From: Aquidulcibacter sp.
GTDB taxonomy: Bacteria; Pseudomonadota; Alphaproteobacteria; Caulobacterales; Aquidulcibacteraceae
NCBI GenBank assembly: GCA_027532555.1
Contig: JAPZTJ010000009.1
Location: 230,484 to 294,483, forward strand
Reading direction: 5' to 3'
DNA: 64,000 nt
Below, one piece after another: positions 20,253 to 28,420 of this stretch. A program made the translations under genes and the position numbers. Positions within the stretch are counted from its first letter, which is position 1. Every line of letters begins with the position of its first letter. The notes beneath the pieces were generated by a model. It saw nothing but the letters and a program-made list of their open reading frames with translations. It was not told the origin of the DNA and ran no database searches.

Positions 20253-20583
20253 GGTCGGCTGGGGGCTCAGTCGGCTCAATCTTCAGTCGCGCCAAGATTT
20301 GCGGCCAACGCACAGCAACCCAAACTAACGACCACGCATTGCCAAGAAAGATAACAGGCACAGCCCATAGAAGGCGAGTCTTGAGGTCTTTTTCCACGAC
20401 CCAGACCGCAAGCCCATAAAGCAAGAAACCTAGATAGAGATCGACAAGAGAGACTTGCCCCCAAGGCATGGCGGTGATGGCAGCAAACTCTGCCCCAAAG
20501 TCACCCCGCACGCTGGCCCAGCCTATGAGGGCGGTGAAGGCAATGGCGAGGATCAGGCATAGCAGTCGGATGGGATGGGTCAT
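20242..20583 (-). CDS. DUF1475-like small membrane protein
   Basis: A 113-residue protein with three predicted membrane segments (about 6-24, 46-64 and 70-92). The order PWG-x-VSLVDLYLGFLLYGLAVWVVEK then RLLWAVPVIFLGNAWSLVWV resembles the DUF1475 pattern of a DxYxGF helix followed by a WxxxxxxLGN helix. The family has no assigned function. The C-terminus is a short Pro-rich cytoplasmic or periplasmic tail. It is convergent with hpt, overlapping its last 11 bases. The family assignment is from memory of the motif pattern and was not searched. Confidence 0.65.
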   Translation of the reverse strand: MTHPIRLLCLILAIAFTALIGWASVRGDFGAEFAAITAMPWGQVSLVDLYLGFLLYGLAVWVVEKDLKTRLLWAVPVIFLGNAWSLVWVAVRWPQILARLKIEPTEPPADPKS

Positions 20584-20660
20584 ACCGAGTGATTTAGCAC
20601 GATTGCGCGCAAGTTCGAGGTTTCTTTGCGTTTAGAGAAATCGCGGCGGTAGTCCGACGA

Positions 20661-20873
20661 TCAAGCCTTCTCATGCCGCTTTGCGTAATATCGCCCGACC
20701 CACTGAAAAAGGCGCTGGAAAAGGAGCATCAAACCATCAAACAGGCAAGCAGCGATAAATCCGCAACCTAGGGCGATGCCAAAGCTTATGGCATTAAGCT
20801 GATGACCTTCAACCAACCGGATCGCCAGCATGGCCGCTGAAAACGCTAGAAATGAGGTGATGAAACTTTTCAT
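20661..20873 (-). CDS. Small two-helix membrane protein of unknown function
   Basis: A 70-residue protein starting MKSFITSFLAFSAAMLAIRLVEG. A TTG opening at 20894 is possible, but the ATG at 20873 starts immediately before the first membrane helix, with AGGAGA 13 bases upstream. Two hydrophobic segments (about 4-20 and 30-50) are separated by a short polar loop, and the tail is basic (YYAKRHEKA). No family was recognised. The gene stands alone on the minus strand between the DUF1475-like gene and the divergent cobalamin adenosyltransferase gene. Confidence 0.55.
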   Translation of the reverse strand: MKSFITSFLAFSAAMLAIRLVEGHQLNAISFGIALGCGFIAACLFDGLMLLFQRLFQWVGRYYAKRHEKA

Positions 20874-21053
20874 ATCGGAGTATGTTCTCCTCAAAAATTT
20901 AGCTCTCAGCCATAGCGCCCCTATTTTAGGTCAAACTTCACGCCCCTTCAAGCCGGGCTCGCGAGGCACTCTTCTCGCAAAATAGCAGCTTCGTGCTTTG
21001 GCAGCGCGGACTTGGACCTATAGTAAGGCTAAGACAGATTTACGGGAAAAACC

Positions 21054-21632
21054 ATGGTCACGCTCAATAAGATTTACACGCGCACCGGCGATAATGGCAC
21101 CACAAGTCTTGCCACGGGCGAGACTGTGCAGAAGTTTGATGCCCGCGTGGAAGCCTATGGCGCGGTCGATGAAGCCAATGCCGCCATTGGTGTCGCGCGC
21201 TTGCACAGCGCTGCTGATGCCGAACTCGACGCGATCCTTGGCCGCATCCAAAATGACCTCTTTGACCTAGGCGCGGATCTGGCGACGCCAGAACGCGGTA
21301 AGCCTTTAGCTTGGGAAGCCTTGCGCATTTTGCCCAACCAAGTGACCCGGCTTGAAAGCGAAATCGACGCGATGAATGCGTCCATCCCGGCGCTTGATTC
21401 CTTCATCCTGCCCGGTGGCAGCGCGCTGTCAGCCTATTTGCACGTAGCACGCACCATAACGCGGCGGGCAGAGCGGCAGGTGGCTTCCCTGATGCAGACT
21501 GAAGGCGAAGTCGTCTCAGACGCTGTGTTGCACTATCTCAACCGGCTCTCGGACTTATTGTTTGTGGCTGGCCGTCGCGCCAATGCCAATGGCGCTGAAG
21601 ATGTGAAATGGGTGCCCGGCTTAACGCGCTAG
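21054..21632 (+). CDS. Cob(I)alamin adenosyltransferase, PduO/MMAB type
   Basis: A 192-residue ATP:corrinoid adenosyltransferase making adenosylcobalamin. The N-terminal ATP-binding motif is IYTRTGDNGTTSL (about 7-19). VEAYGAVDEANAAIGVAR and the C-terminal ARTITRRAERQV, then LNRLSDLLFVAGRRAN, are the family's signatures. A start ATG with GGGA seven bases upstream is clear. The only B12-linked gene in the window is this one; the mmsA pathway ends in propionyl-CoA, whose further use commonly requires adenosylcobalamin-dependent mutase, a possible metabolic link. Confidence 0.95.
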   Translation: MVTLNKIYTRTGDNGTTSLATGETVQKFDARVEAYGAVDEANAAIGVARLHSAADAELDAILGRIQNDLFDLGADLATPERGKPLAWEALRILPNQVTRLESEIDAMNASIPALDSFILPGGSALSAYLHVARTITRRAERQVASLMQTEGEVVSDAVLHYLNRLSDLLFVAGRRANANGAEDVKWVPGLTR

Positions 21633-21653
21633 GCAAACGGTTTCCCGAAGGCC

Positions 21654-22460
21654 CTATTGGGCAACGTCTTCCACAATTCTAAACTCAATCCGCCGGTTCT
21701 TGGCGTCAGCCTCGGCATTGCCAGCGGCATCCTTTGGCTGGGTCTCGCCATAGCCTGACACGCCCAACAAACTGGCCGGAACAGACTTAGACACTAGATA
21801 GTCTGCTACAGATTGCGCGCGCCGCTCTGACAAGGCTTGGTTGGCCGTGGCGTTGCCGCGAGCATCGGTATGCCCGCCCAACTCCACCCGATAAGTCTCA
21901 CAGCGCTTTGCGACAGCTGCTAGAGCATCTAGCAAAGGCTTAGACTCTTCGGCCAGAACCGCACTGCCCGAGCCAAAATTGATCACGCGCCCATCAAGCA
22001 GCGTATCATAAGCGGTCTGGCAGGCCTTAGCATCAGGGGTCTTCCCCATGGTGGAGGCCGCGTCTGGCGCATCGGCCATCTTTTGCCCATCGAGTGTGAT
22101 GGCGTTCTCCAGCGCGAGCACGATGCCAACATGGCTCGGATCGCTCAAGATCGCCTCCTTCACCACCTCAAACGCCCGCAAGCGATCTTCCGCTTCATCC
22201 GTATCGCCTGTGACGGTGAGGACGCCCGATTTAAGCGTCACTTCAGCGAAACCAAACTTTCCCTTACCCAAGGCTTGGCGCGCAATTTCGCGCCAATCGG
22301 TCATTTTCGGAGCCTCGACCGTGGTTGCTTCGTCGAGCTTTACAGGCTTCTGAGGACCGGTAAGCGAAAGACCTGTGGCCGCCAGTGCCGCGAAGATCGC
22401 AATGGCCACGCCTGTTCCCGAAGCAAGGGTTTTCCGGCGACGCTGCGACTTTCCGCTCAT
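21654..22460 (-). CDS. OmpA-family protein with N-terminal membrane anchor and BON-like region
   Basis: A 268-residue protein. A basic N-terminus (SGKSQRRRKTLASG) and a transmembrane helix at about 14-34 anchor it in the inner membrane. Residues about 55-110 resemble a BON domain (FAEVTLKSGVLTVTGDTDEAEDRLRAFEVVKEAIL). The C-terminal OmpA-like peptidoglycan-binding domain (about 155-265) shows INFGSGSAVLAEESKPLLDALA, LGGHTDARGNATANQALSERRAQSVADYLV and GYGETQP, including the conserved D and R contacts to peptidoglycan. It probably links the inner membrane to the wall. It is divergent from hisS across 215 bases. Confidence 0.85.
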   Translation of the reverse strand: MSGKSQRRRKTLASGTGVAIAIFAALAATGLSLTGPQKPVKLDEATTVEAPKMTDWREIARQALGKGKFGFAEVTLKSGVLTVTGDTDEAEDRLRAFEVVKEAILSDPSHVGIVLALENAITLDGQKMADAPDAASTMGKTPDAKACQTAYDTLLDGRVINFGSGSAVLAEESKPLLDALAAVAKRCETYRVELGGHTDARGNATANQALSERRAQSVADYLVSKSVPASLLGVSGYGETQPKDAAGNAEADAKNRRIEFRIVEDVAQ

Positions 22461-22675
22461 GACGCTAACTTTCTATGAAAAGCACGCCCGAGGCTGCTTA
22501 CAGACAGAATCTAGACAGATTGTCTAACCTTGCTCTCCCCCAGTGTCACCTTGATTCCTGTATCAAAACACCGTGTGGTGGGGCAGATGTCATAGCGATA
22601 TCAGGCAGATTGATTGCCGCCTGCGCCATGTCGCGATAAACACCGCCTCCATCTTTTCTCCCACCGGGCTTTTAC

Positions 22676-24157
22676 ATGACCGAAACGAAACCAAATGCGC
22701 CGAGCCGTCCGCTTGCTCGCTCGCCGCGTGGCTTTATTGATCGCCGGGCCGACGCCTTGGCGGCTGAGCGCAGCGTCGTGGAAAAAGTCCTGCGGGTCTA
22801 TGAATCTTGGGGCTATGAGCGGCTGGAAACCCCCAGCTTTGAATATGCCGATGCGCTGGGTAAATTCTTACCCGATCAGGATCGTCCCAATGAAGGCGTG
22901 TTCGCGTTGGAAGACGATGACGGCCAGTGGATGAGCTTGCGCTATGATTTGACCGCACCCCTTGCCCGCTTTGCCGCGCAAAACTGGGATGGCCTGCCTA
23001 AACCCTTCCGCCGCTGTGCTGCAGGCCCTGTCTGGCGCAATGAGAAGCCGGGCCCCGGTCGCTATCGAGAGTTCTGGCAATGTGACGCAGACTGTGTCGG
23101 CTCTGCCCGCCCTGAAGCCGATGCAGAGGCGATTGCGATGGGTGCAGCGGCGGTAGAAGCCGCTGGCGTGCCGCGCGGGCTTTATGTGGTCAATGTTTCA
23201 AACCGCAAATTGCTCGATGGGTTGTTGGCCAAGATCGGCATCGATGTCGCCGATACAGCCACCCGTCTGGGCGTGCTCCGGGCTGTCGATAAGCTGGATC
23301 GCTTGGGCCCTGAAGGGGTTGAGCTCTTGTTAGGCGCTGGGCGCAAGGACGAGTCGGGCGACTTTACCAAAGGCGCGGGGCTTGGCTCCGATGCGATTGC
23401 CCAAGTCATGGCCTTTACCTCCACCCGCAAAGCGACCCGCCTTGATACGCTAAACGCGCTGGACGCAGTGGTGGGCGATACTGTGCTTGGGGCGGAAGGG
23501 GTGGCCGAGCTTGGTGCCATTGATGCCACCTTGCGCGCGTTGGACATTCTCGAAGACCGTGCCTTCTTTGATCCTGCCATTGTGCGCGGTCTGGAATATT
23601 ATACCGGCCCTGTGTTTGAAGCCGAGCTTTTGGCCGAGACCTTGGATGAAAAGGGCAACAAAGTTCGCTTTGGCTCCATCGGCTCTGGTGGGCGCTATGA
23701 TGACCTTGTGATGCGCTTTCGCGGCGAACGCGCGCCTGCAACCGGGTTTTCGTTGGGTGTCTCGCGCTTGGTTGCAGCTTTGTCTGCCTCAGGTCGTGCG
23801 CCAGAGGCCGCCCAAGGCCCGGTCGTTATCCTCGCCCTCGATGGCGATGCGATGGCGGGCTATATGCAGATGGCCAACGAATTGCGCCAAGCAGGCATTG
23901 CGGCGGAAGTCTATCTCGGTAGCTCTGGCATGAAGGCACAGATGAAATATGCTGATCGCCGGAAGGCGCCGGTCGTCGTGATGGAAGGAAGCCAAGAGCG
24001 CGAAGCGGGCAAAGTCACGCTCAAAGACCTCAATCTGGGTGCGCAACTGGCCCAAGAGATTGAATCGAATGAAGCGTGGCGGCGGGAGCGTCCAGCCCAA
24101 GTTGAAGTGCCGCGCGCCCAATTGGTGCAAGCCGTGCAGGACATGCTGCAGCCATGA
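22676..24157 (+). CDS. hisS: Histidine-tRNA ligase
   Basis: A 493-residue class II aminoacyl-tRNA synthetase. RGFIDRRADALAAERSVVEKVL, then YGY-type motif 1 wording (SWGYERLETPSFEYADAL), is followed by LRYDLTAPLARF, motif 2 in FRRCAAGPVWRNEKPGPGRYREFWQCDAD, the histidine-binding signature RGLEYYTGPVFE, and motif 3 with GFSLGVSRL. The C-terminal anticodon-binding domain starts near residue 385. Its stop overlaps the hisZ start by four bases. The alphaproteobacterial arrangement hisS-hisZ-hisG ties tRNA charging to histidine biosynthesis. No T-box or histidine-rich leader peptide was found in the upstream gap. Confidence 0.97.
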   Translation: MTETKPNAPSRPLARSPRGFIDRRADALAAERSVVEKVLRVYESWGYERLETPSFEYADALGKFLPDQDRPNEGVFALEDDDGQWMSLRYDLTAPLARFAAQNWDGLPKPFRRCAAGPVWRNEKPGPGRYREFWQCDADCVGSARPEADAEAIAMGAAAVEAAGVPRGLYVVNVSNRKLLDGLLAKIGIDVADTATRLGVLRAVDKLDRLGPEGVELLLGAGRKDESGDFTKGAGLGSDAIAQVMAFTSTRKATRLDTLNALDAVVGDTVLGAEGVAELGAIDATLRALDILEDRAFFDPAIVRGLEYYTGPVFEAELLAETLDEKGNKVRFGSIGSGGRYDDLVMRFRGERAPATGFSLGVSRLVAALSASGRAPEAAQGPVVILALDGDAMAGYMQMANELRQAGIAAEVYLGSSGMKAQMKYADRRKAPVVVMEGSQEREAGKVTLKDLNLGAQLAQEIESNEAWRRERPAQVEVPRAQLVQAVQDMLQP

Positions 24158-25287
24158 ACCAAGAGACTGGCCCAAAAATGCAGGCTGCTTGGGCTGCTTT
24201 GAAGGCCCGGGGTGGGCAAGAGGTGGCCTTGCCCACGCTGTTGCCTGCAGCTTTGGTGCTGGAATTGGCCGGCGAAGATGTGCGCCCACGGCTCTATTTT
24301 GCTTCGGGCCCCGATGGGGCTGAATTGTGCTTGCGGGCCGACCTCACCATTCCTGCGGCCCTGCATTATGCGCAAGTCGCTGGGACGGATCACGAGCCTG
24401 TTGCTTGGGTGTGCGAGGGCAAGGTGTTTCGGGCCCCAAAGCCCGGTGAAGATCGCGCGCCAGAATTTGTCCAAATCGGTCTGGAGCGCTTTGGCGATGC
24501 TGACCGGATTGAAGCCGATGTGACTGTGTTTCTTGCCGCTTGGGAAGCGTGCCAAGCGGCCGGAGAGCGCGATCTTTATGTCCGCTTGTGTGACGGTGGC
24601 CTATTGTCGCACATTATTGCCAAGGCGGATCTGCCCAGTCCTTGGAACCAGGCTCTAAGTGAAGTAGCCGGTCATAAAAGTGCGCTGAAGCGCGTCCTGG
24701 CTCAGGCTACGGGAACCGGGCCAAGCCGTCAGATCAGTGCCCTAGAACGCACCATTGCCGAGTTGGAGCCCGAACGCGCCCGCAGCACCGTTGCAGAAGT
24801 ATTGTCCCTCGCGAACCTGTCGCTGCCCGGCAATCGCCGACTCAGCCACGTGGCCGACCGCCTTGCGGCACGGGCCAAACGCGCCATTGCCAAGCCGCTC
24901 GCGCCAGAGCTGGCGGAGACTTTGTCCAAGCTGATCCATTTGAGCAGCCAAGGCTCGCTCACCGCTAGTTTGGATGAATGCGTTACTTTGGCAGCCAAGC
25001 TCGGTGTCGATCTGATGGATTGGCGGCAGGCTTGGACCTTAAGGCTTGACCGCATTCAACAAGAGGCACCAAAGGCTTTAGCGCGGGCTCATTTTGAAGC
25101 CTTGAGCCCAGAGGCTTTTGACTATTATGACGGCATGGCCTTCGATCTGGCCGCTGAGCCAAACTTCGCACGGCCTGTGGCAACCGGTGGGCGCTATGAC
25201 ACATTGGTGGGCGAGATTTCGTCGGGTGCACGCCAAGCCCGCGCCGTTGGCTGTGTGATCCGCCCGGCGCGATTTGGAGGGCAATGA
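24154..25287 (+). CDS. hisZ: ATP phosphoribosyltransferase regulatory subunit
   Basis: A 377-residue HisRS-like paralogue without charging activity that binds short-form HisG and completes its allosteric control. RADLTIPAALHYAQV, EPVAWVCEGKVFRAPKPGEDRAPEFVQIGLERFG and YYDGMAFDLAAEPNFARPVATGGRYDTLVGE mirror class II motifs while the catalytic histidine pocket is changed. It begins with an ATG overlapping the hisS stop and ends one base before hisG. The central region (about 150-260) is divergent, as usual for HisZ. Confidence 0.95.
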   Translation: MNQETGPKMQAAWAALKARGGQEVALPTLLPAALVLELAGEDVRPRLYFASGPDGAELCLRADLTIPAALHYAQVAGTDHEPVAWVCEGKVFRAPKPGEDRAPEFVQIGLERFGDADRIEADVTVFLAAWEACQAAGERDLYVRLCDGGLLSHIIAKADLPSPWNQALSEVAGHKSALKRVLAQATGTGPSRQISALERTIAELEPERARSTVAEVLSLANLSLPGNRRLSHVADRLAARAKRAIAKPLAPELAETLSKLIHLSSQGSLTASLDECVTLAAKLGVDLMDWRQAWTLRLDRIQQEAPKALARAHFEALSPEAFDYYDGMAFDLAAEPNFARPVATGGRYDTLVGEISSGARQARAVGCVIRPARFGGQ

Positions 25288-25288
25288 G

Positions 25289-25987
25289 ATGGCAAGCTTG
25301 ACCTTAGCCTTGCCCTCTAAAGGGCGCTTGAAAGAACAATGCGAAGCCTGGCTGGCCAAGAAAGGCCTTGTTCTGCGCCAGACCGGCGGGGAGCGCGGCT
25401 ATAGTGCGACGCTGGATGGGTTTGACGACGTTCAAATCCGCTTGGCCTCAGCCAGCGAAATCGGCAAGGCGCTGTTGGCCGGGGAAATCCACTTGGGTAT
25501 CACTGGCGAAGACATCGTGCGCGAAGCCGCCAGCGACGTCGACACCCGCCTCACCATAGAGGCCCGCTTGGGCTTTGGTCGGGCGGATGTCGTCGTTGCC
25601 GTGCCTAATGGCTGGATCGATGTTGAGACCATGGCGGATCTGGCCGAAGTCGCCACCGACATGCGACGTCAAACAGGGCGGCGGTTCCGTATTGCCACCA
25701 AGTTCACCCGCCTAACCGCGCAATTCATGCGCGACCATCACGTCGCCGATCACCGCATCGTCGATAGCGCTGGGGCGACCGAGGGCGCACCCGCTGCTGG
25801 CATTGCTGAAGCCATTGTCGATATCACAACGTCGGGGGCAACGCTGACCGCCAATGCACTTAAGATTTTGGATGATGGGGTGATTTTGAAAAGTGAGTCC
25901 TGCCTGATGCGCTCGACCTTAGCCGATTGGAACGATCAGACGCGCGCGACAGCGGCGCAACTCTTCAAGCGGTTGGAGCTGGCCTAA
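25289..25987 (+). CDS. hisG: ATP phosphoribosyltransferase, short form
   Basis: A 232-residue catalytic subunit of the first step of histidine biosynthesis (ATP + PRPP to PR-ATP). The N-terminal signature LTLALPSKGRLKEQ and the PRPP-binding DITTSGATLTANALKIL are clear. It lacks the C-terminal regulatory domain of long HisG, consistent with the adjacent hisZ. The ATG at 25289 has GGAGGG seven bases upstream and is chosen over the TTG at 25274. It is the last gene of the hisS-hisZ-hisG operon and is convergent with the thioesterase gene, the ends overlapping by four bases. Confidence 0.96.
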   Translation: MASLTLALPSKGRLKEQCEAWLAKKGLVLRQTGGERGYSATLDGFDDVQIRLASASEIGKALLAGEIHLGITGEDIVREAASDVDTRLTIEARLGFGRADVVVAVPNGWIDVETMADLAEVATDMRRQTGRRFRIATKFTRLTAQFMRDHHVADHRIVDSAGATEGAPAAGIAEAIVDITTSGATLTANALKILDDGVILKSESCLMRSTLADWNDQTRATAAQLFKRLELA

Positions 25988-26454
25988 CCATCAGCCCTTG
26001 GGTGACGGGCTGGCAAAGGCGTGGGCAACACGGTTGACGTCGCGCGTGCCACAAGTTTGCCGTCTGCATCAAACAAATCTGCTTCCAAGAAAGCTGCTTT
26101 GTTGCCCCATTTGACGACGCGGCCTTCAGCTTCCACAGGGCCAGCAGGGCAGGGGCGCAGGAAGGTGGTTTTCAGTTCCAAAGTTGGCACCGCAAAGGCC
26201 ATTTGCCCGGCAACAATGCCTGCAATGGCCATGGCTTCATCCAGCATGGCCGTCACAAAGCCACCTTGCAGCGCGCCACGTGGATTACACCACGCGGCTT
26301 GGCCAACCATTTTGATCCGCACGCGACCAGCGGCTTGATCGATCGATAGCACCTCAAGACCCAGCGTGTCGGAACAGGCGGGGCGAGACTTGGCTTGGGT
26401 AAATTTTGCCAGAACTTCCGCGTCGGTACGGGGCTGGCTGACCTCTACGCTCAC
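25984..26454 (-). CDS. PaaI-like hotdog-fold thioesterase
   Basis: A 156-residue hotdog-fold protein. The catalytic-loop region WCNPRGALQGGFVTAMLDEAMAIAGI matches the PaaI/YbgC-like HGG-x-(x)-Asp region, with QGG in place of HGG and the conserved D/E following. It probably hydrolyses an acyl- or aryl-CoA. The start overlaps the sspB stop by ATGA, so it is co-translated with the ClpXP adaptor; whether that is functional or accidental is unknown. A second hotdog protein occurs at 43235-43681. Confidence 0.8.
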   Translation of the reverse strand: MSVEVSQPRTDAEVLAKFTQAKSRPACSDTLGLEVLSIDQAAGRVRIKMVGQAAWCNPRGALQGGFVTAMLDEAMAIAGIVAGQMAFAVPTLELKTTFLRPCPAGPVEAEGRVVKWGNKAAFLEADLFDADGKLVARATSTVLPTPLPARHPRADG

Positions 26455-26927
26455 TTCTTGCGCCGGAACGCGTCGAGGCTGACGACAGCACCTGTGCTTG
26501 GCGCTTTGACGACCGTGTCCTCAACCTCGGATTCCAGCACGTCATCATCCAAGTCGGCATCGGGCGAGAGATCGTCAACCACATCAAATGGCAAAGCAAA
26601 GCGCACGGAAGGGTCATAGAAACGGGTGATTGCCGCAAAGGGGATCACAATGCGTTGCGGTACGCCGCCAAAGTGCAAGGTGATGGCGAACCAGTCATCG
26701 AGCACTTCTAGCCCTTCATATTGATGCTGGACCACGATGGTCATCTCATCAGGATATTTCGCAGCCAAATATTGCGCGACTTGCACGCCACGGGCACGTG
26801 TCCGGAAGCTGATATAGAAATGGTGGTCACCAGGCAGGCCCGTCAACGCAACCTTGATCGCGTCGCGCACGACGCTACGCAAGGCATCTTGGGTTAGCTT
26901 TGCATAGCCGATGAGGTCTTCCGACAT
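26451..26927 (-). CDS. sspB: Alpha-type ClpXP adaptor SspB
   Basis: A 158-residue adaptor that delivers ssrA-tagged proteins to ClpXP. The folded domain (about 1-115) carries HHFYISFRTRARGVQV and FAITLHFGGVPQRIVIPFAAITRFYDPSVRFAL, the beta-sheet that grips the tag. A flexible acidic linker (ADLDDDVLESEVEDT) leads to the C-terminal ClpX-docking tail VVSLDAFRRKK. The gene sits 213 bases downstream of the ssrA terminator on the same strand, placing the tag-making RNA and its reader side by side. It is translationally coupled to a downstream thioesterase gene. Confidence 0.92.
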   Translation of the reverse strand: MSEDLIGYAKLTQDALRSVVRDAIKVALTGLPGDHHFYISFRTRARGVQVAQYLAAKYPDEMTIVVQHQYEGLEVLDDWFAITLHFGGVPQRIVIPFAAITRFYDPSVRFALPFDVVDDLSPDADLDDDVLESEVEDTVVKAPSTGAVVSLDAFRRKK

Positions 26928-27140
26928 CAGGCCTGTCTCCTGCTTTTGGCCATTTCTGGCGTGAATGAAGTGAGTCTCTTCTTAATCCCGCTTGCGCATA
27001 GGCGCAATCGACTTCGGTGTCCAAGCGAAACAAAGCACCCAATGCGCGAGTGATTCTAATTCGGCCGCAGATTCATGCCTTAAAATCATGCTGCATGAAG
27101 TGAGATGCAATTAAGGAAGCAGCTGTTTCTCAAGAAAAGT

Positions 27141-27171
27141 GGAGGGGGTTGCTGTTGCCGGGCCCCCCTCC
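27141..27171 (-). terminator. Intrinsic terminator of ssrA
   Basis: On the minus strand GGAGGGGG (27171-27164) pairs with CCCCCTCC (27148-27141) around a 15-base loop and is followed by ACTTTTCTT. It lies just past the palindrome CTTCGGCCGAAG (27181-27192), which may mark the 3' boundary or a processing structure of the coding piece. Confidence 0.75.
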
Positions 27172-27194
27172 GTGCCCCGCCTTCGGCCGAAGCC

Positions 27195-27457
27195 TTGGGA
27201 CTTAGTCGGATGTCAATCAGACCGCATTACGCAGCCAAACGGACTTCCTGTGCAAAGTTATCGTTTGCATTTGTGAAAATGGGCGGTTGACGAAGCCCAC
27301 GCGGGTAAAAGTAACGTCTTTACACATCCGTCGATCCTGATCGGCCCCACACTCGCGTCGATACACGCAGAGAGCTTGGTGGAGCCGCGGGGAATCGCAC
27401 CCCGGTCCGGCCTGCTTATTTCACGCACGTTTATCACCATAGTCCGGCGAACCGGAC
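27195..27457 (-). ncRNA. ssrA: tmRNA, circularly permuted two-piece alphaproteobacterial form
   Basis: The tRNA-like acceptor piece comes first (about 27457-27377, minus strand). It has a TTCG-capped hairpin at its 5' end, a T-arm GGGGTGCGATTCCCC and the 3' end GGCTCCACCA. A 28-base intervening segment (27376-27349) separates it from the coding piece, which opens GGGGCCGATCAGGATCGACG from 27348. The acceptor stem pairs GGGGCC with GGCTCC and keeps the G3:U wobble that specifies alanine. The tag reading frame is at 27268-27227 (ANDNFAQEVRLAA, then TAA). The order acceptor-spacer-coding is the permuted gene known from alphaproteobacteria. The 5' and 3' ends are estimates; the tag, CCA and G1 positions are exact. 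Confidence 0.95.
27227..27268 (-). other. ssrA: tmRNA proteolysis-tag reading frame
   Basis: The resume codon GCA is at 27268-27266. Thirteen codons read ANDNFAQEVRLAA before TAA. With the alanine carried by the tmRNA, the appended tag is AANDNFAQEVRLAA. The AANDNFA start is the alphaproteobacterial SspB-recognition portion, and the final LAA is the ClpX/ClpA degron. Confidence 0.95.
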
Positions 27458-27463
27458 ACCAAC

Positions 27464-27492
27464 AATATAGGCCCTCTTTCCAGCTATGGGAA
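27464..27492 (-). promoter_or_regulatory. Candidate ssrA promoter
   Basis: On the minus strand TTCCCA (27492-27487) and TATATT (27469-27464) are 17 bases apart, with the predicted transcription start near 27457, at the base of the first acceptor-piece hairpin. The -10 match is five of six and the -35 match four of six. Confidence 0.55.
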
Positions 27493-27513
27493 GGGGAGCG
27501 TCCAATCCAGCGC

Positions 27514-28419
27514 CTAATCTTGCTTCAACCAAGCCAAAAGGTCTCGGCAGACGCGCGCTGGGTCTTCTAATTCGGGAGTGTGTCCGAGGTCAGCATAGCT
27601 GATGTAATCGACGTGATCGGCCAAATAGCGTGCACGTTCAGCGTTTTGCGCGGGGTGACTTCGGTCGGCTTCGCCCCAAAAAGCCAATAGCGGCTGCTGG
27701 GGTTTTTCCAACTGGATCGATGGGTCCATGTAGAGCTGATAGGCGCTGGCAAGGGACCACATGGCACCATGCTCGAACGACCGGCAGGCACAGGCCACAA
27801 ATTCATCCAGCATGTCCTTTCGACCAATCGACAAGCGGTACCAGTCTGGCATGCGTTTGGGTGCAAGCTGCTTCATCACCCACTGGCCCAGAAAGGGCCG
27901 CGCCAAAATGCCCTTGGGATCACGGCCTTCCTTCCAAGCTGCGAAGGCTGCAACGTCGCCAGCCTGTAAAAGGGCAAGTCGGGAGACCAGCTCGGGTCGG
28001 CGGCAGGCCAAATCAATCGCGCACAGGCTTGCAACGCAGGAGAAAGCCAGAATAGCGCCTTCCTCGGCCACGTCTTTCAAAAAACGGGCAACGTCATCAT
28101 TGGTCTCGTAAAAATCGAACCGATAGGCTGGATCAACGGCGCTAAACCCCATAGCGGGGAGTTCGAAGATGATGACGCGAAAATGTGGGCTGAAGGCATC
28201 CAGCAACGCATCGTAGTTTTCCAGTGTCATCGGCGGGTCGGCGGAAAAAACCAGCGTAGGCCCGCTGCCACGCACCCGGTAGCGGTATTGGGTCAGAGGT
28301 GTGCTGTAAAAGCCAATCTCGGGCGAGGTAGTGGCCGCCCATCCAGCCTTAAAGGTGGCCATCTTGCGACGGCCACCCCACGTATCCAGCTTGGTGCCCA
28401 GTTCACGTATCGCTTTCAT
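27514..28419 (-). CDS. Alpha/beta-hydrolase-fold protein with degenerate nucleophile elbow
   Basis: A 301-residue protein with an alpha/beta-hydrolase layout: RYRVRGSGPTLVFSADPP near the oxyanion strand, FELPAMGFSAVDP, a nucleophile-elbow region AFSCVASLCAIDLACRRPELV, an acid region FWGEADRSHPAQNAERARYLADHV and a His in LGHTPELEDPARV. The elbow lacks both glycines of GxSxG, which is unusual; the Ser remains in position, but catalysis is uncertain. It lies one base after the exported YdhR-like gene and is probably co-transcribed with it. Its promoter would then be near the palindrome at 29187-29204. Confidence 0.78.
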   Translation of the reverse strand: MKAIRELGTKLDTWGGRRKMATFKAGWAATTSPEIGFYSTPLTQYRYRVRGSGPTLVFSADPPMTLENYDALLDAFSPHFRVIIFELPAMGFSAVDPAYRFDFYETNDDVARFLKDVAEEGAILAFSCVASLCAIDLACRRPELVSRLALLQAGDVAAFAAWKEGRDPKGILARPFLGQWVMKQLAPKRMPDWYRLSIGRKDMLDEFVACACRSFEHGAMWSLASAYQLYMDPSIQLEKPQQPLLAFWGEADRSHPAQNAERARYLADHVDYISYADLGHTPELEDPARVCRDLLAWLKQD

Positions 28420-28420
28420 A

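Noticed and set aside
22461..22675. T-box or histidine leader peptide before hisS
   Set aside because: No histidine-rich short frame, no T-box core and no attenuator-type stem with T-run were found.
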